A DNA stretch of 64,000 nt from Przewalskia tangutica (GCA_029844215.1 CM056724.1:81859093-81923092); one strand, 5' to 3'. Numbered from the stretch's first letter, positions 36,205 to 47,730 are shown. The notes: a model not told the origin generated them from the sequence alone. Made by a program: numbers and translations.

Positions 36205-36832
36205 ATGTAAGCTATGTGAAAAAGGCTGGATTAAACTCTTAAGTAAGTATGTAAGAATATGTTGTTAATCTTATCGAAAGAAGGAAAAGAACGGTTAATA
36301 TATGTTTGGTTTCAGGAGTTAAAAGGACATTCTTTTATACAGATATGATTTGGTTATTGCATTTATTTACTCCATATTCTTTACTGTTATCTTGACTTCT
36401 TCGGGCTGCGTTCATGCCCGCAGGTGATAGGTACACAGGTTGGTGATCCTTGCTCTTAGGATCTCTGTCCAGTTTTTGGAAAGAAACCCCTTTCACTCCG
36501 GAGGCTTGTCTTCTGGTAAGGTTTCCCTGATGTGGTAGGCTTATGTACATTCAGGGGTATGGCGGGGCCCTGTCCCACCGCAATTGTAATTCTTAGAGGT
36601 CTGTAGTCACATGTTGTGGGTCGGTTTGTAAAAAAGAAAGGGATGTAACTGCTGTTGTTATGTATATGTATATGTGTCCAGGAAGGTAGCCTTATCGGCT
36701 AACCTGTGGTTTAATCTGTCGTTATTTTTTTATTTTATAAGTTTCATGTATGTTCATTGCTATTCTCACGATGTATCAAGCAGGTGCCTGTGTAGGGCAC
36801 CGGGCCGCGCCCGGGCCGGGTCGTGACAAAAG

Positions 36833-36844
36833 TGGTATCAGAGC
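36833..36844 (+). other. Primer-binding site of F, unit 1
   Basis: TGGTATCAGAGC four bases (AAAG) after the LTR: complementary to the 3' end of initiator-Met tRNA. Confidence 0.92.
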
Positions 36845-38008
36845 AGTTAGTCCTCGGAAAGTGTCTACAGACCGTGTCTAGTAGAGTCTTGATTATCGGT
36901 GTGTTGTGCACCACATCTATAATCAGGAGGCTGCAGGACATTTAGGATTTGTTTCCATTCTTCTCACTCCGAGATCGTGCGATATAGGCTGTGTTGTTAG
37001 GGTCGCTCTCCCTAACGAGTTATGTTGTTCTGCCACGAGAAAGCGTGATGACCAGAAAGACTATGTGGATTGCGTATCCATGTTGGTAATGATTGTAGTA
37101 TAGTTGGTATTGTGACATACATCTATACGGAGTTATGTATGAGGGTCAGACGCGTGTTGCCTAGAATGATGTTAGATTTCCAGGAATTGGTAAAGACTAA
37201 CTAGATACCGGGAAGGTATGAAATAGTTAATGAATTCTCGCCAAGATCTTATGTTTTATTTGAGATAATTGGGAAAGGATGAGCTGTCTGATAGGGTAGT
37301 GAACCCTTAAGAAGCCATGTTAAGGAACCTAACGGAATGTCATGTTAATAGATTAAGATGCGTAGTAGGCTCAAGAGAATTGTACGGATGAGGTCCGCAT
37401 AGAGTGAGTAATGGGTGTTGTGATTGAGACAACATGGTTTTGGTTTTATGAGAAGTTTTTGTACCCGTTTATTGGGGGGACTGGTAAGGTAGGCTTGGAG
37501 CATGGAAATTGCGAGCCTAAGAATATTGATTACTGCCGAGACCTTAGGTATATAAGGCTTTCTCTGGCAATAAGATTTTAAGTCAGACCAAGAATAAGAG
37601 TTAAGTGCGACGCCGAAGTGGAGGACTGCACGGGTCTCCCCATGGCCTGGAATAGAGTAGGATCAGTTGGTAGTAGTTCCGCTACGTGACAGGGTCACGA
37701 GGGTGCAAGGCCCAAGTCTAGTTAATTGTTTTACGGGTTCGTGGACGCGTTCCACCGGAACCAGGTCATGAAAGCCGGAAATGGCCTTTTAATGTTTTAT
37801 AGAGTTACTCCAAAGATTAGAGGCCAGAATTGGTATGGAAGTTATGTATGTATGCTAGTATGAGTTGGAAGTACGAAAAGATAATCTCTTTTGGGCTTAT
37901 GATGGACAGTTATGCGTGTGAGAGGTATTAGGGCCATGTGTGACATTGTTGGTATGTTGGGGTTGTGAAAGGAAACTATGTCGCTAATTATAAGTTTGAC
38001 TCCGAAAG

Positions 38009-38044
38009 AACATTCGGGGACGAATGTTTCAAAGGGGGGAAGAA
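38009..38044 (+). promoter_or_regulatory. Hairpin and polypurine tract, F unit 1
   Basis: AACATTCG/CGAATGTT with loop GGGA, followed by AAAGGGGGGAAGAA and the next LTR. The copy in unit 2 is at 42364-42399. Confidence 0.85.
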
Positions 38045-38381
38045 TGTTACACCCCGTACTTACAGGACATGTTTTAAGAACGTACGTAAGAACTCACAAG
38101 TGTTGAGATTTGAGACTTGTAAAATTTTATCGGAATTATGAAATTGTCGGAAAACGTTTTGTTGTGACGAATGGGAGGGCGACACGTGTCACCCCCCCTT
38201 AGTGATGCCTTGGTCGAATTAGGCAAGGCCAAAAGGGTCATTTGACCATTAGTGAGATGACCAAGTCTTGCAAATGACTTAGCTTGACATAGTTGACTAA
38301 AGTCCAAGGGCCACATGGGCAAGATCCATGTGAAACTCATCCGAACCACCCATTTGTTCTAATCTTGACCCTCCATGTCCC

Positions 38382-38389
38382 TATATATT
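38382..38389 (+). promoter_or_regulatory. TATA box of F LTR 2
   Basis: TATATATT in the same context as LTR 1. Confidence 0.55.
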
Positions 38390-40159
38390 ACTACTAGTAG
38401 TGAGACAAGTCCACACTTAGCCAAAAATTTGAAGAAAATTGGATGAACATAGAGCTAGTGCTCTTGGGTTCAACATGAGTGAAAAGGAAAAAAATTTGTT
38501 TGTTGTCCAATAATTCCCCCACTTTAAACCAAGGTTCATGAGTGTTATGTAAGTGTATCTCAATAGAAAAATCCCGGAAAAAGAGAGTTTTCGTATTAGT
38601 CGCAAAGTGAAAACCTAGTGGCTTTCTAGGTTTTGGATTGGAAGTTTGAAGGAAAGTTGTTGGTATGGTTCTAAGGGTCTCAACAAACGGATTGAAGTGT
38701 CTTGGAGAGGTTCTAAACTACTAAGGAGCGACTTCGGATTGGAATTGGATTAAGAATCGTTAAGGTATAATCTTGTCTTTTAAAAAGTGTTACAAGACTA
38801 TATAATTATATTGTTGTTGTTAGCTTTACATGTTGCTAGCATGAAGTTGTTAAGTTGAATTTTATAAGGATTATAGATCGATTGTGGTCTTGGAAGTTCG
38901 AAATGTAATGTAGGCCATGTTAAGTTGGATTACAATTTGATCGTTATTAGAATAGTCACATGTTAATTACTTGAAAATTACGGTTTATATAATCAAATGC
39001 GACTTGATATCTTGTTATGCTACCAATTCGGATTGAATTGGAAATTGGTTAAGAATTGGTATTGTATTGGACTACCTTATAGATTGTGGTGAGCCAATTG
39101 GGGCTGTTTGGTTATTGTATTCGGCCTTGAAAAAGGTGGCAAAGTTAGTAAAAACAAAGGAGGTGCTGTCCGATTTTCCGTAGAATTTAGTGACTTGGCA
39201 CTTAGGATATTCTACATTTAAAGTAAGAGGTTAATGGACGTATTGTGGCCATGATAGGTTGAAGTACTAAGTTTAGCGTATCCTACTTGAAGAATGGAAT
39301 AGCTCGAGGTTGAAGTACTTTGGAGCATTTTGCTACTTGTCGACAATCGTCGCGGTATGTGAACCTCTTCTTCGTTGGCATGATCCTACGTATGAAATAT
39401 CCATGTGATAACATTTTAAGATTCCTTCTACTCTTAGAAGTTAAGAAGTATTTACATTGTTGAATCTAAGTTAAGAGTATGTTTAAATTGTCCTAAGTCC
39501 TTACTAGGTCTTATGGGAGACGTTGGTAAGGATGGTTAGGAAATTATGAGATTTGATTTAAGGGCTATGTATCTTGATTTATTTAAAGTAAGTATGTAAG
39601 TTGATTTTTATGTTTGAAAATGACTTGAATTTATATGTGAAAAGGGGATTGATTTTAAAAGTGTAGATGACATGATTTTACAAGTATAAGTAAATGGACT
39701 TTAAAGAATGTACGTTATGAAGTTTTAAGACTATGAGCTTTGATTTTCTTTAAAGGATTATGAAACTTTATTTTTTAAAGATTATGGAACTTGATTTCTA
39801 AAGTATAAGCGACATGATTTGAAAGAGTGTTTGCTACGAGGTGTTAAGGCTATAAGCCTTGATTTTATAAGTGGAAATGATTTAATTTTACAAAGTATGG
39901 CTTCTTAATTTATTTCAAAAGATAAGAAGATGGCTTCCAAAAGAGTATGTGACTTGAGCTTTAAAAAGAAAGGAGTTCTATGATTCTTTTTAAGTATGTA
40001 TGTACGTAGTATTTTGGATCTAGTTTTCCTAATGTTGTAAGAATAAAAGTGTCTTAAGTTCTCTAAAATGAAAGGTTGTTATAATAGCTTTATGGGAAGT
40101 TGTTATGACGACTTAAGAAGAAGTGAAAAGATGGTTTGAAAATGTTATGTAAGGAAAAT

Positions 40160-40554
40160 CACACCGAGCCTACAAATAGGCCGGATTACGTTATGAGATA
40201 CACCGAGCCTACACATAGGCCGGATTACGCCATATTACCCCGAGCCTTCACATAGGCCGGGTTACGTCATCTTACACCGAGCCCCACAGTGGGCGGATTA
40301 TGTTATATCATTCCACAAGACAATCGAGCCACACAGGCGGGCCGGATTATGTTATATGATTCCACAGTACACCGAGCCCCACAGGCGGGCCGGATTATGT
40401 TATATGATTCCACAGTACACCGAGCCCCACAGGCGGGCCGAATTATGTTATATGATTCCACAGTACACCGAGCCCCACAGGCGGGCCGGATTATGTTATA
40501 TGATTCCACAGTACACCGAGCCCCACAGGCGGGCCGGATTATGTTATGTAAGAT
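40160..40554 (+). repeat. Tandem array in F LTR 2, about nine units
   Basis: Same units as in LTR 1. The 48-bp form with CACAGGCGGGCCGGATTATG is repeated nearly perfectly from about 40319 to 40540. Open frames 40289-40618 (+) and 40509-40303 (-) are repeat translations. Confidence 0.92.
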
Positions 40555-41189
40555 ATGTAAGCTATGTGAAAAAGGCTGGATTAAACTCTTAAGTAAGTAT
40601 GTAAGAATATGTTGTTAATCTTATCGAAAGAAGGAAAAGAACGGTTAATATATGTTTGGTTTCAGGAGTTAAAAGGACATTCTTTTATACAGATATGATT
40701 TGGTTATTGCATTTATTTACTCCATATTAAATACTGTTATGCGACTTCTTCTGGAAGTGCGTTCATGCCCGCAGGTGATAGGTACACAGGTTGGTGATCC
40801 TTGCTCTTAGGATCTCTGTCCAGTTTTTGGAAAGAAACCCCTTTCACTCCGGAGGCTTGTCTTCTGGTAAGGTTTCCCTGATGTGGTAGGCTTATGTACA
40901 TTCAGGGGTATGGCGGGGCCCTGTCCCACCGCAATTGTAATTCTTAGAGGTCTGTAGTCACATGTTGTGGGTCGGTTTGTAAAAAAGAAAGGGATGTAAC
41001 TGCTGTTGTTATGTATATGTATATGTGTCCAGGAAGGTAGCCTTATCGGCTAACCTGTGGTTTAATCTGTCGTTATTTTTTTATTTTATAAGTTTCATGT
41101 ATGTTCCGCTGCTATTCTCTGATGTATACCTGAACAGGGTGCCCAGGTAGGGCACCAGTCGCGGGCCCGGGGTCGGGTCGTGACAAAAG

Positions 41190-41201
41190 TGGTATCAGAG
41201 C
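41190..41201 (+). other. Primer-binding site of F, unit 2
   Basis: TGGTATCAGAGC four bases after LTR 2. Confidence 0.92.
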
Positions 41202-41378
41202 AGTTAGTCCTCGGAAAGTGTCTACAGACCGTGTCTAGTAGAGTGTTGATTATCGGTGTGTTGTGCACCACATCTATAATCAGGAGGCTGCAGGACATTT
41301 AGGATTTGTTTCCATTCTTCTCACTCTGAGATCGTGCGATATAGCTGTGTTGTTAGGGTCGTCTCTCCCTAACGAGTT

Positions 41379-41567
41379 ATGTTGTTTGCAGCTACGAGAA
41401 AGGCAGCAGTGACCCAGGAAAGACTATGTGGATTGCGTATCCATGTTGGTAATGATTGTAGTATAGTTGGTATTGTGACATACATCTATACGGAGTTATG
41501 TATGAGGGTCAGACGCGTGTTGCCTAGAATGATGTTAGATTTCCAGGAATTGGTAAAGACTAACTAG
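41379..41567 (+). CDS. 62-codon frame at the gag start position of F unit 2, doubtful
   Basis: The frame begins MLFAATRKAAVTQERLCG at 194 bases from the LTR edge, the place where gag starts in E (209 bases) and B (about 200). It then leaves the gag pattern: no capsid core or zinc knuckle follows, and it ends after MMLDFQELVKTN. It could be the stub of a deleted gag. The first unit lacks the frame because of small losses at CAG sites. Protein function is unknown and expression unproven. Confidence 0.3.
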   Translation: MLFAATRKAAVTQERLCGLRIHVGNDCSIVGIVTYIYTELCMRVRRVLPRMMLDFQELVKTN

Positions 41568-42735
41568 ATACCGGGAAGGTATGAAATAGTTAATGAATTC
41601 TCGCCAAGATCTTATGTTTTATTTGAGATAATTGGGAAAGGATGAGTTGTCTGATAGGGTAGTGAACCCTTAAGAAGCCATGTTAAGGAACCTAACGGAA
41701 TGTCATGTTAATAGATTAAGATGCGTAGTAGGCTCAAGAGAATTGTACGGATGAGGTCCGCATAGAGTGAGTAATGGGTGTTGTGATTGAGACAACATGG
41801 TTTTGGTTTTATGAGAAGTTTTTGTACCCGTTATTGGGATGGTAAGGTAGGCTTGGAGCATGGAAATGCGAGCCTAAGAATATTGATTCCGCCGAGACCT
41901 TAGGTATATAAGGCTTTCTCCGCAATAAGATTTTAAGTCGGACCAAGAATAAGAGTTAAGTGCGACGAGTCGGTGGAGGACCTTCACGGTCTCCCCATGG
42001 CCTGGAATAGAGTAGGATCAGTTGGTAGTAGTTCCGCTACGTGACAGGGTCACGAGGGTGCAAGGCCCAAGTCTAGTTAATTGTTTTACGGGTTCGTGGA
42101 CGCGTTCCACCGGAACCAGGTCATGAAAGCCGGAAATGGCCTTTTAATGTTTTATAGAGTTACTCCAAAGATTAGAGGCCAGAATTGGTATGGAAGTTAT
42201 GTATGTATGCTAGTATGAGTTGGAAGTACGAAAAGATAATCTCTTTTGGGCTTATGATGGACAGTTATGCGTGTGAGAGGTATTAGGGCCATGTGTGACA
42301 TTGTTGGTATGTTGGGGTTGTGAAAGGAAACTATGTCGCTAATTATAAGTTTGACTCCGAAAGAACATTCGGGGACGAATGTTTCAAAGGGGGGAAGAAT
42401 GTTACACCCCGTACTTACAGGACATGTTTTAAGAACGTACGTAAGAACTCACAAGTGTTGAGATTTGAGACTTGTAAAATTTTATCGGAATTATGAAATT
42501 GTCGAAAACGTTTTGTTGTGACGAATGGGAGGGCGACACGTGTCACCCCCCTTAGTGATGCCTTGGTCGAATTAGGCAAGGCCAAAAGGGTCATTTGACC
42601 ATTAGTGAGATGACCAAGTCTTGCAAATGACTTAGCTTGACATAGTTAACTAAAAGTCCAAGGGCCACATGGGCAAGATCCATGTGAAACTCATCCGAAC
42701 CACCCATTTGTTCTAATCTTGACCCTCCATGTCCC

Positions 42736-42743
42736 TATATATT
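42736..42743 (+). promoter_or_regulatory. TATA box of F LTR 3
   Basis: TATATATT in the same context as LTR 1 and LTR 2. Confidence 0.55.
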
Positions 42744-44516
42744 ACTACTAGTAGTGAGACAAGTCCACACTTAGCCAAAAATTTAAAGAAAATTGGATGA
42801 ACATAGAGCTAGTGCTCTCGGGTTCAACATGAGTGAAAAGGAAAAAAATTTGTTTGTTGTCCAATAATTCCCCCACTTTAAACCAAGGTTCATGAGTGTT
42901 ATGTAAGTGTATCTCAATAGAAAAATCCCGGAAAAAGAGAGTTTTCGTATTAGTCGCAAAGTGAAAACCTAGTGGCTTTCTAGGTTTTGGATTGGAAGTT
43001 TGAAGGAAAGTTGTTGGTATGGTTCTAAGGGTCTCAACAAACGGATTGAAGTGTCTTGGAGAGGTTCTAAACTACTAAGGAGCGACTTCGGATTGGAATT
43101 GGATTAAGAATCGTTAAGGTATAATCTTGTCTTTTAAAAAGTGTTACAAGACTATATAATTATATTATTGTTGTTAGCTTTACATGTTGCTAGCATGAAG
43201 TTGTTAAGTTGAAGTTTATAAGGATTATAGATCGATTGTGGTCTTGGAAGTTCGAAATGTAATGTAGGCCATGTTAAGTTGGATTACAATTTGATCGTTA
43301 TTAGAATAGTCGCATGTTAATTACTTGAAAATTACGGTTTATATAATCAAATGCGACTTGATATCTTGTTATGCTACCAATTCGGATTGAATTGGAAATT
43401 GGTTAGAATTGGTATTGTATTGGACTACCTTATAGATTGTGGTGAGCCAATTGGGGCTGTTTGGTTATTGTATTCGGCCTTGAAAAAGGTGGCAAAGTTA
43501 GTAAAAACAAAGGAGGTGCTGTCCGATTTTCCGTAGAATTTAGTGACTTGGCACTTAGGATATTCTACGTTTAAAGTAAGAGGTTAATGGACGTATTGTG
43601 GCCATGATAGGTTGAAGTACTAAATTTAGCGTATCCTACTTGAAAAATGGAATAGCTCAAGGTTGAAGTACTTTGGAGCATTTTGCTACTTGTCGACAAT
43701 CGTCGCGAGGTATGTGAACCTCTTCTTTCGTTGGCATGATCCTACGTATGAAATATCCATGTGATAACATTTTAAGATTCCTTCTACTCTTAGAAGTTAA
43801 GAAGTATTTACATTGTTGAATCTAAGTTAAGAGTATGTTTAAATTGTCCTAAGTCCTTACTAGGTCTTATGGGAGACGTTGGTAAGGATGGTTAGGAAAT
43901 TATGAGATTTGATTTAAGGGCTATGTATCTTGATTTATTTAAAGTAAGTATGTAAGTTGATTTTTATGTTTGAAAATGACTTGAATTTATATGTGAAAAG
44001 GGGATTGGTTTTAAAAGTGTAGATGATATGATTTTACAAGTATAAGTAAATGGACTTTAAAGAATGTACGTTATGAAGTTTTAAGACTATGAGCTTTGAT
44101 TTTCTTTAAAGGATTATGAAACTTTATTTTTTCAAGATTATGGAACTTGATTTCTAAAGTATAAGCGACATGATTTGAAAGAGTGTATGCTACGAGGTGT
44201 TAAGGCTATAAGCCTTGATTTTATAAGTGGAAATGATTTAATTTTACAAAGTATGGCTTCTTAATTTATTTCAAAAGATAAGAAGATGGCTTCCAAAAGA
44301 GTATGTGACTTGAGCTTTAAAAAGAAAGGAGTTCTATGATTCTTTTTAAGTATGTATGTACGTAGTATTTTTGGATCTAGTTTTCCTAATGTTGTAAGAA
44401 TAAAAGTGTCTTAAGTTTTCTAAAATGAAAGGTTGTTATAATAGCTTTATGGGAAGTTGTTATGACGACTTAAGAAGAAGTGAAAAGATGGTTTGAAAAT
44501 GTTATGTAAGGAAAAT

Positions 44517-44934
44517 CACACCGAGCCTACAAATAGGCCGGATTACGTTATGAAATACACCGAGCCTACAAATAGGCCGGATTACGTTATGAGATACACC
44601 GAGCCTACACATAGGCCGGATTACGCCATATTACCCCGAGCCTTCACATAGGCCGGGTTACGTCATCTTACACCGAGCCCCACAGCGGATTATGTTATAT
44701 GATTCCACAAGACACCGAGCCCCACAGCGGCGGATTATGTTATATGATTCCACAAGACAATCGAGCCCCACAAAGTGGACGGATTATGTTATATGATTCC
44801 ACAAGACAATCAACCCCACAGCGGGCGGATTATGTTATATGATTCCACAAGACACCGAGCCCCACAGCGGATTATGTTATATGATTCCACAAGACACCGA
44901 GCCCCAGCGGGGCCGGATTATGTTATGTAAGATA
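44517..44934 (+). repeat. Tandem array in F LTR 3, about ten units
   Basis: One extra short unit at the start (ACACCGAGCCTACAAATAGG occurs twice), and the long units end CCACAAG instead of CCACAGT. Confidence 0.9.
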
Positions 44935-45549
44935 TGTAAGCTATGTGAAAAAGGCTGGATTAAACTCTTAAGTAAGTATGTAAGAATATGTTGTTAATCT
45001 TATCGAAAGAAGGAAAGGAACGGTTAATATATGTTTGGTTTCAGGAGTTAAAAGGACATTCTTTTATACAGATATGATTGGTTATTGCATTTATTTGCTC
45101 CATATTCTGCACTGTTGTGATCGACTTCTTCGGGCCGCTCATGCCCGCAGTGATAGGTACACGTTGGTGATCCTTGCTCTTAGGATCTCTCCGATTTTGG
45201 AAAGAAGCCCTTTCACTACGAGGCTTGTCTTGGTACGGCTTTCGATGTGGTAGACTTATGTACATTCAGGGGTATGGCGGGGCCCTGTCCCACCGCAATT
45301 GTAATTCTTAGAGGTCTGTAGTCACATGTTGTGGGTCGGTTTGTAAAAAAGAAAGGGATGTAACTGCTGTTGTTATGTATATGTATATGTGTCCAGGAAG
45401 GTAGCCTTATCGGCTAACCTGTGGTTTAATCTGTCGTTATTTTTTTATTTTATAAGTTTCATGTATGTTCCGCTGCTATTCTCTGATGTATACCTGAACA
45501 GGGTGCCCAGGTAGGGCACCAGTCGCGGGCCCGGGGTCGGGTCGTGACA

Positions 45550-45554
45550 GTCGG
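45550..45554. repeat. Right target-site duplication of F
   Basis: GTCGG, identical to 33696-33700. Confidence 0.92.
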
Positions 45555-47730
45555 GCCAAAAGAGGGATAGTGCGTACGCACTCAGAAAGGGTATAGGTGT
45601 AATATGCGGTTTTAAAAAGAATAGGCTTTAGGCTCAAAAGGGGTGTACTATGGATAATGTTATTTGGTAGGCTGAAAAAGGCTCAAACGGGTCAAAGAAA
45701 GCCTACGATCATTTCTCACACCAAGTGTTACTCAGGATTTCGCCTCAACAAACATTCGGGCCAAGTTCTAGATCACAATGCAATGCAATTGAACTGATTC
45801 TAAAAACTCACCACACAATGCACATGAAACGATGAGGTTGGTTTCGTTCTTATCTTAGAAGCATGTAAGGCAATGTCATTTACGGGTGAATAAGAGGTAC
45901 CAAAAGAATCTATGGTTTACGACGAAGTCAGCCCATATTGATTATTACACGTTCTTTCCTATGCACACTCCCAACTGTGTTGGTATCAACCAAGTCAAAC
46001 AATGATGCTAAAAAAATGTTTTTGTATTTCTGGATAACATTTTTTGTATTTATGAACAAGATATTTTTTTTTGTATTTTTTGAATAAATGGTACCGAACC
46101 CGAGTAGTGGTCGTTTACGTATCTCGTCTTTGACGAGAATCAGGTGTGCGTAGTTCGTTCAGATATGTTATAAAACGTATGATTTAAAAGAATTTATTCA
46201 TGAAAGAAATGCAAAAGTAAAAGCTGTGCAAAACAAATGATTGTTCACTATAAGACTAATGCAAAGTAAAAGAACGTAATGAAAAAATGAATGAATGTGA
46301 TAGAATGATTGAAATGCAATAATGAATGTCCGTGCAATGAATGGGTGAACCAAATATGTACCTTTTTTTTTGTGGTGGTGTCGAACCCTAGATGAGTTGC
46401 CTACGTATCACACCGTATGGTGAGAATCAGACACGCGTAGTTCGGGATGATTATGTTGTAAAATGCATGATAAAAAATTATGTAATTAATACTAAGTATA
46501 TCAATTGAATTTGTATAAAAATGCATAATATAAGACCTAGAGCAATGCTTTATTGAATCTGGTATAAACTGACTTCTTTCCGTCAACATAACTGAACTCA
46601 TTCTTGGGATGATTTTTTTTCTTTTCTTTTTCTTCCTCTTTTTTTTGTTGTTGTCCGCCCTCGACTATTTGCGAGGACGGTCTTCCTGCAAAAATATGAC
46701 AAATGAGTGAGAGTAGACAAGTCACAAAAATAGTAAAATGTAAGGGTGTGACAATATAGTCAAAGACTCCCCTGTTTGGTTCAACTGGACTGGTGGTTGA
46801 TGCTTCACAAAGTCCAAATCGCATTGTTCAAGAGCGATTTACGCCGTAGAAGTCCTGATTGCAATATGACAACAAAAGTGCAAAAATGCAAATGCTCGTG
46901 GCTAGAGTTGTAAGCACATAGCATGATATGTACATGGGATAAAAGGGAAATTATTGCATTAAATAATATGTACAAAATTGCTAGCAACAAAATAGTAAAC
47001 AAAAGCATGCAAATCAAGCGCGCGCCTAATATGCACGGGACCTCTCTTATGCCAGAGGTAGGCCTAAACGCCAAATATGTGAGATTATGATAAATAGGTC
47101 CAAGCCATTAAACTTCAATGTTTTGTCGGAAATGACGACCAAATGACGGTGCACTTTTTCAATTTCGGTGTGTTATAACCAGACTTGGATCCGTCTATCA
47201 CCATCACGCTACATATAGTATGCTAATGGGTCGTTGGGTTGTGAAACCCGTCGACAAGTTTGGTGGATTTCTAATTGTGGCGTTAATACCAAGGATTAAC
47301 CCACCTAAGGTTTATGCATGCATGACTAATATAAAAGGGTGGTATAGCTCTATCTTAAGCTTTCTAAGATTTGGCTTACTAGACGCAAGGTTCCCAAGCG
47401 GACAACTCGAGTGAGAAGGCTACGTGGCTGATCAGACGAACCGATCTAACTCCACGCAAGCGCCAACTCTCCTAAATTTTGGGTGTTCTTGAAAGAAATT
47501 TGCGGGTGCGCGAAGCACACCAAATACAGTAGTGTGTGACAGTGTGAATTTTCCAGAGTGGAGGAAATATGAACGGAATGCCAGTTTAAGGAAAACGGTA
47601 AAAGCAAATAGCAATTAAAACAGTTAAGCATACAAAGTTAAAGCAAGCAATTTTAAGGTATTTAAAACAAATAAAAGCAAATAAAGCCAAACAATAATAA
47701 ACCTAGGTTTGCTATGGTCAAGAACCTGAA
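45555..47730 (-). other. D internal region right of F, non-coding
   Basis: Contains two diverged copies of the CTACGTATC...GAATCAG repeat (about 46089-46165 and 46378-46445), A/T-rich stretches and short frames only. The longest minus-strand frame (46824-46537, 95 codons) has a hydrophobic middle and a Gln/Glu/Lys-rich end and is not recognised. On the minus strand this is the 5' leader of D, where gag would be expected but is absent. Confidence 0.6.

Larger units (their letters stand above)
33701..36828 (+). repeat. LTR 1 of F
   Basis: Starts TGTTACACCCCG and ends GGGTCGTGACA. It is nearly identical to LTR 2. The last 100 bases and the tandem array show CAG/CTG losses relative to LTR 2 (for example 36740-36828). 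Minus-strand frame 34262-34074 also occurs at 38605-38417 but is LTR sequence. Confidence 0.95.
36829..38044 (+). other. Internal region 1 of F, non-coding
   Basis: The first about 150 bases match the leader of E (61251-61400: TCCTCGGAAAGTGTCTACAG, then CTTGATTATCGGTGTGTTG). The last about 200 match the 3' UTR of C. No gag core, protease, RT or integrase motif is seen on either strand. It ends with the hairpin 38009-38028 and polypurine tract 38031-38044. The small frame at the gag start position of unit 2 is broken here by CAG-type losses near 37024-37045. Confidence 0.85.
38045..41185 (+). repeat. LTR 2 (middle) of F
   Basis: Shares essentially all diagnostic bases with LTR 1 and not with LTR 3. 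It serves structurally as the 3' LTR of unit 1 and the 5' LTR of unit 2. Confidence 0.95.
41186..42399 (+). other. Internal region 2 of F
   Basis: Colinear with internal region 1 (1214 bases), differing by a few substitutions and by small indels near 41830-41990. No retroviral domain was found. It ends with hairpin 42364-42383 and a polypurine tract before LTR 3. Confidence 0.88.
33701..45549 (+). mobile_element. Element F: tandem LTR-int-LTR-int-LTR retroelement array
   Basis: Three LTRs of about 3.13-3.15 kb (33701-36828, 38045-41185, 42400-45549) alternate with two internal regions of 1216 and 1214 bases (36829-38044, 41186-42399). Periods are 4344 and 4355 bases. A single GTCGG duplication brackets the whole array, so it arose from one insertion in D and was then extended by one unit. 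Each internal region has an intact primer site and polypurine tract but no gag or pol. LTR and 3' UTR sequences match element C, so F is a reduced relative of C. Confidence 0.93.
42400..45549 (+). repeat. LTR 3 of F
   Basis: Carries at least twelve substitutions not shared by LTR 1 and LTR 2 (for example GTTAACTAAAAG for GTTGACTAAAAG, TTTAAAGAAAA for TTTGAAGAAAA). Its 3' block at 45110-45250 is shortened at CAG/CTG sites. It is followed by GTCGG. Confidence 0.95.

Noticed and set aside
36833..36844. tRNA gene
   Set aside because: TGGTATCAGAGC and the D site at 47731 are only 12-18-base primer sites after LTRs; no cloverleaf is present.
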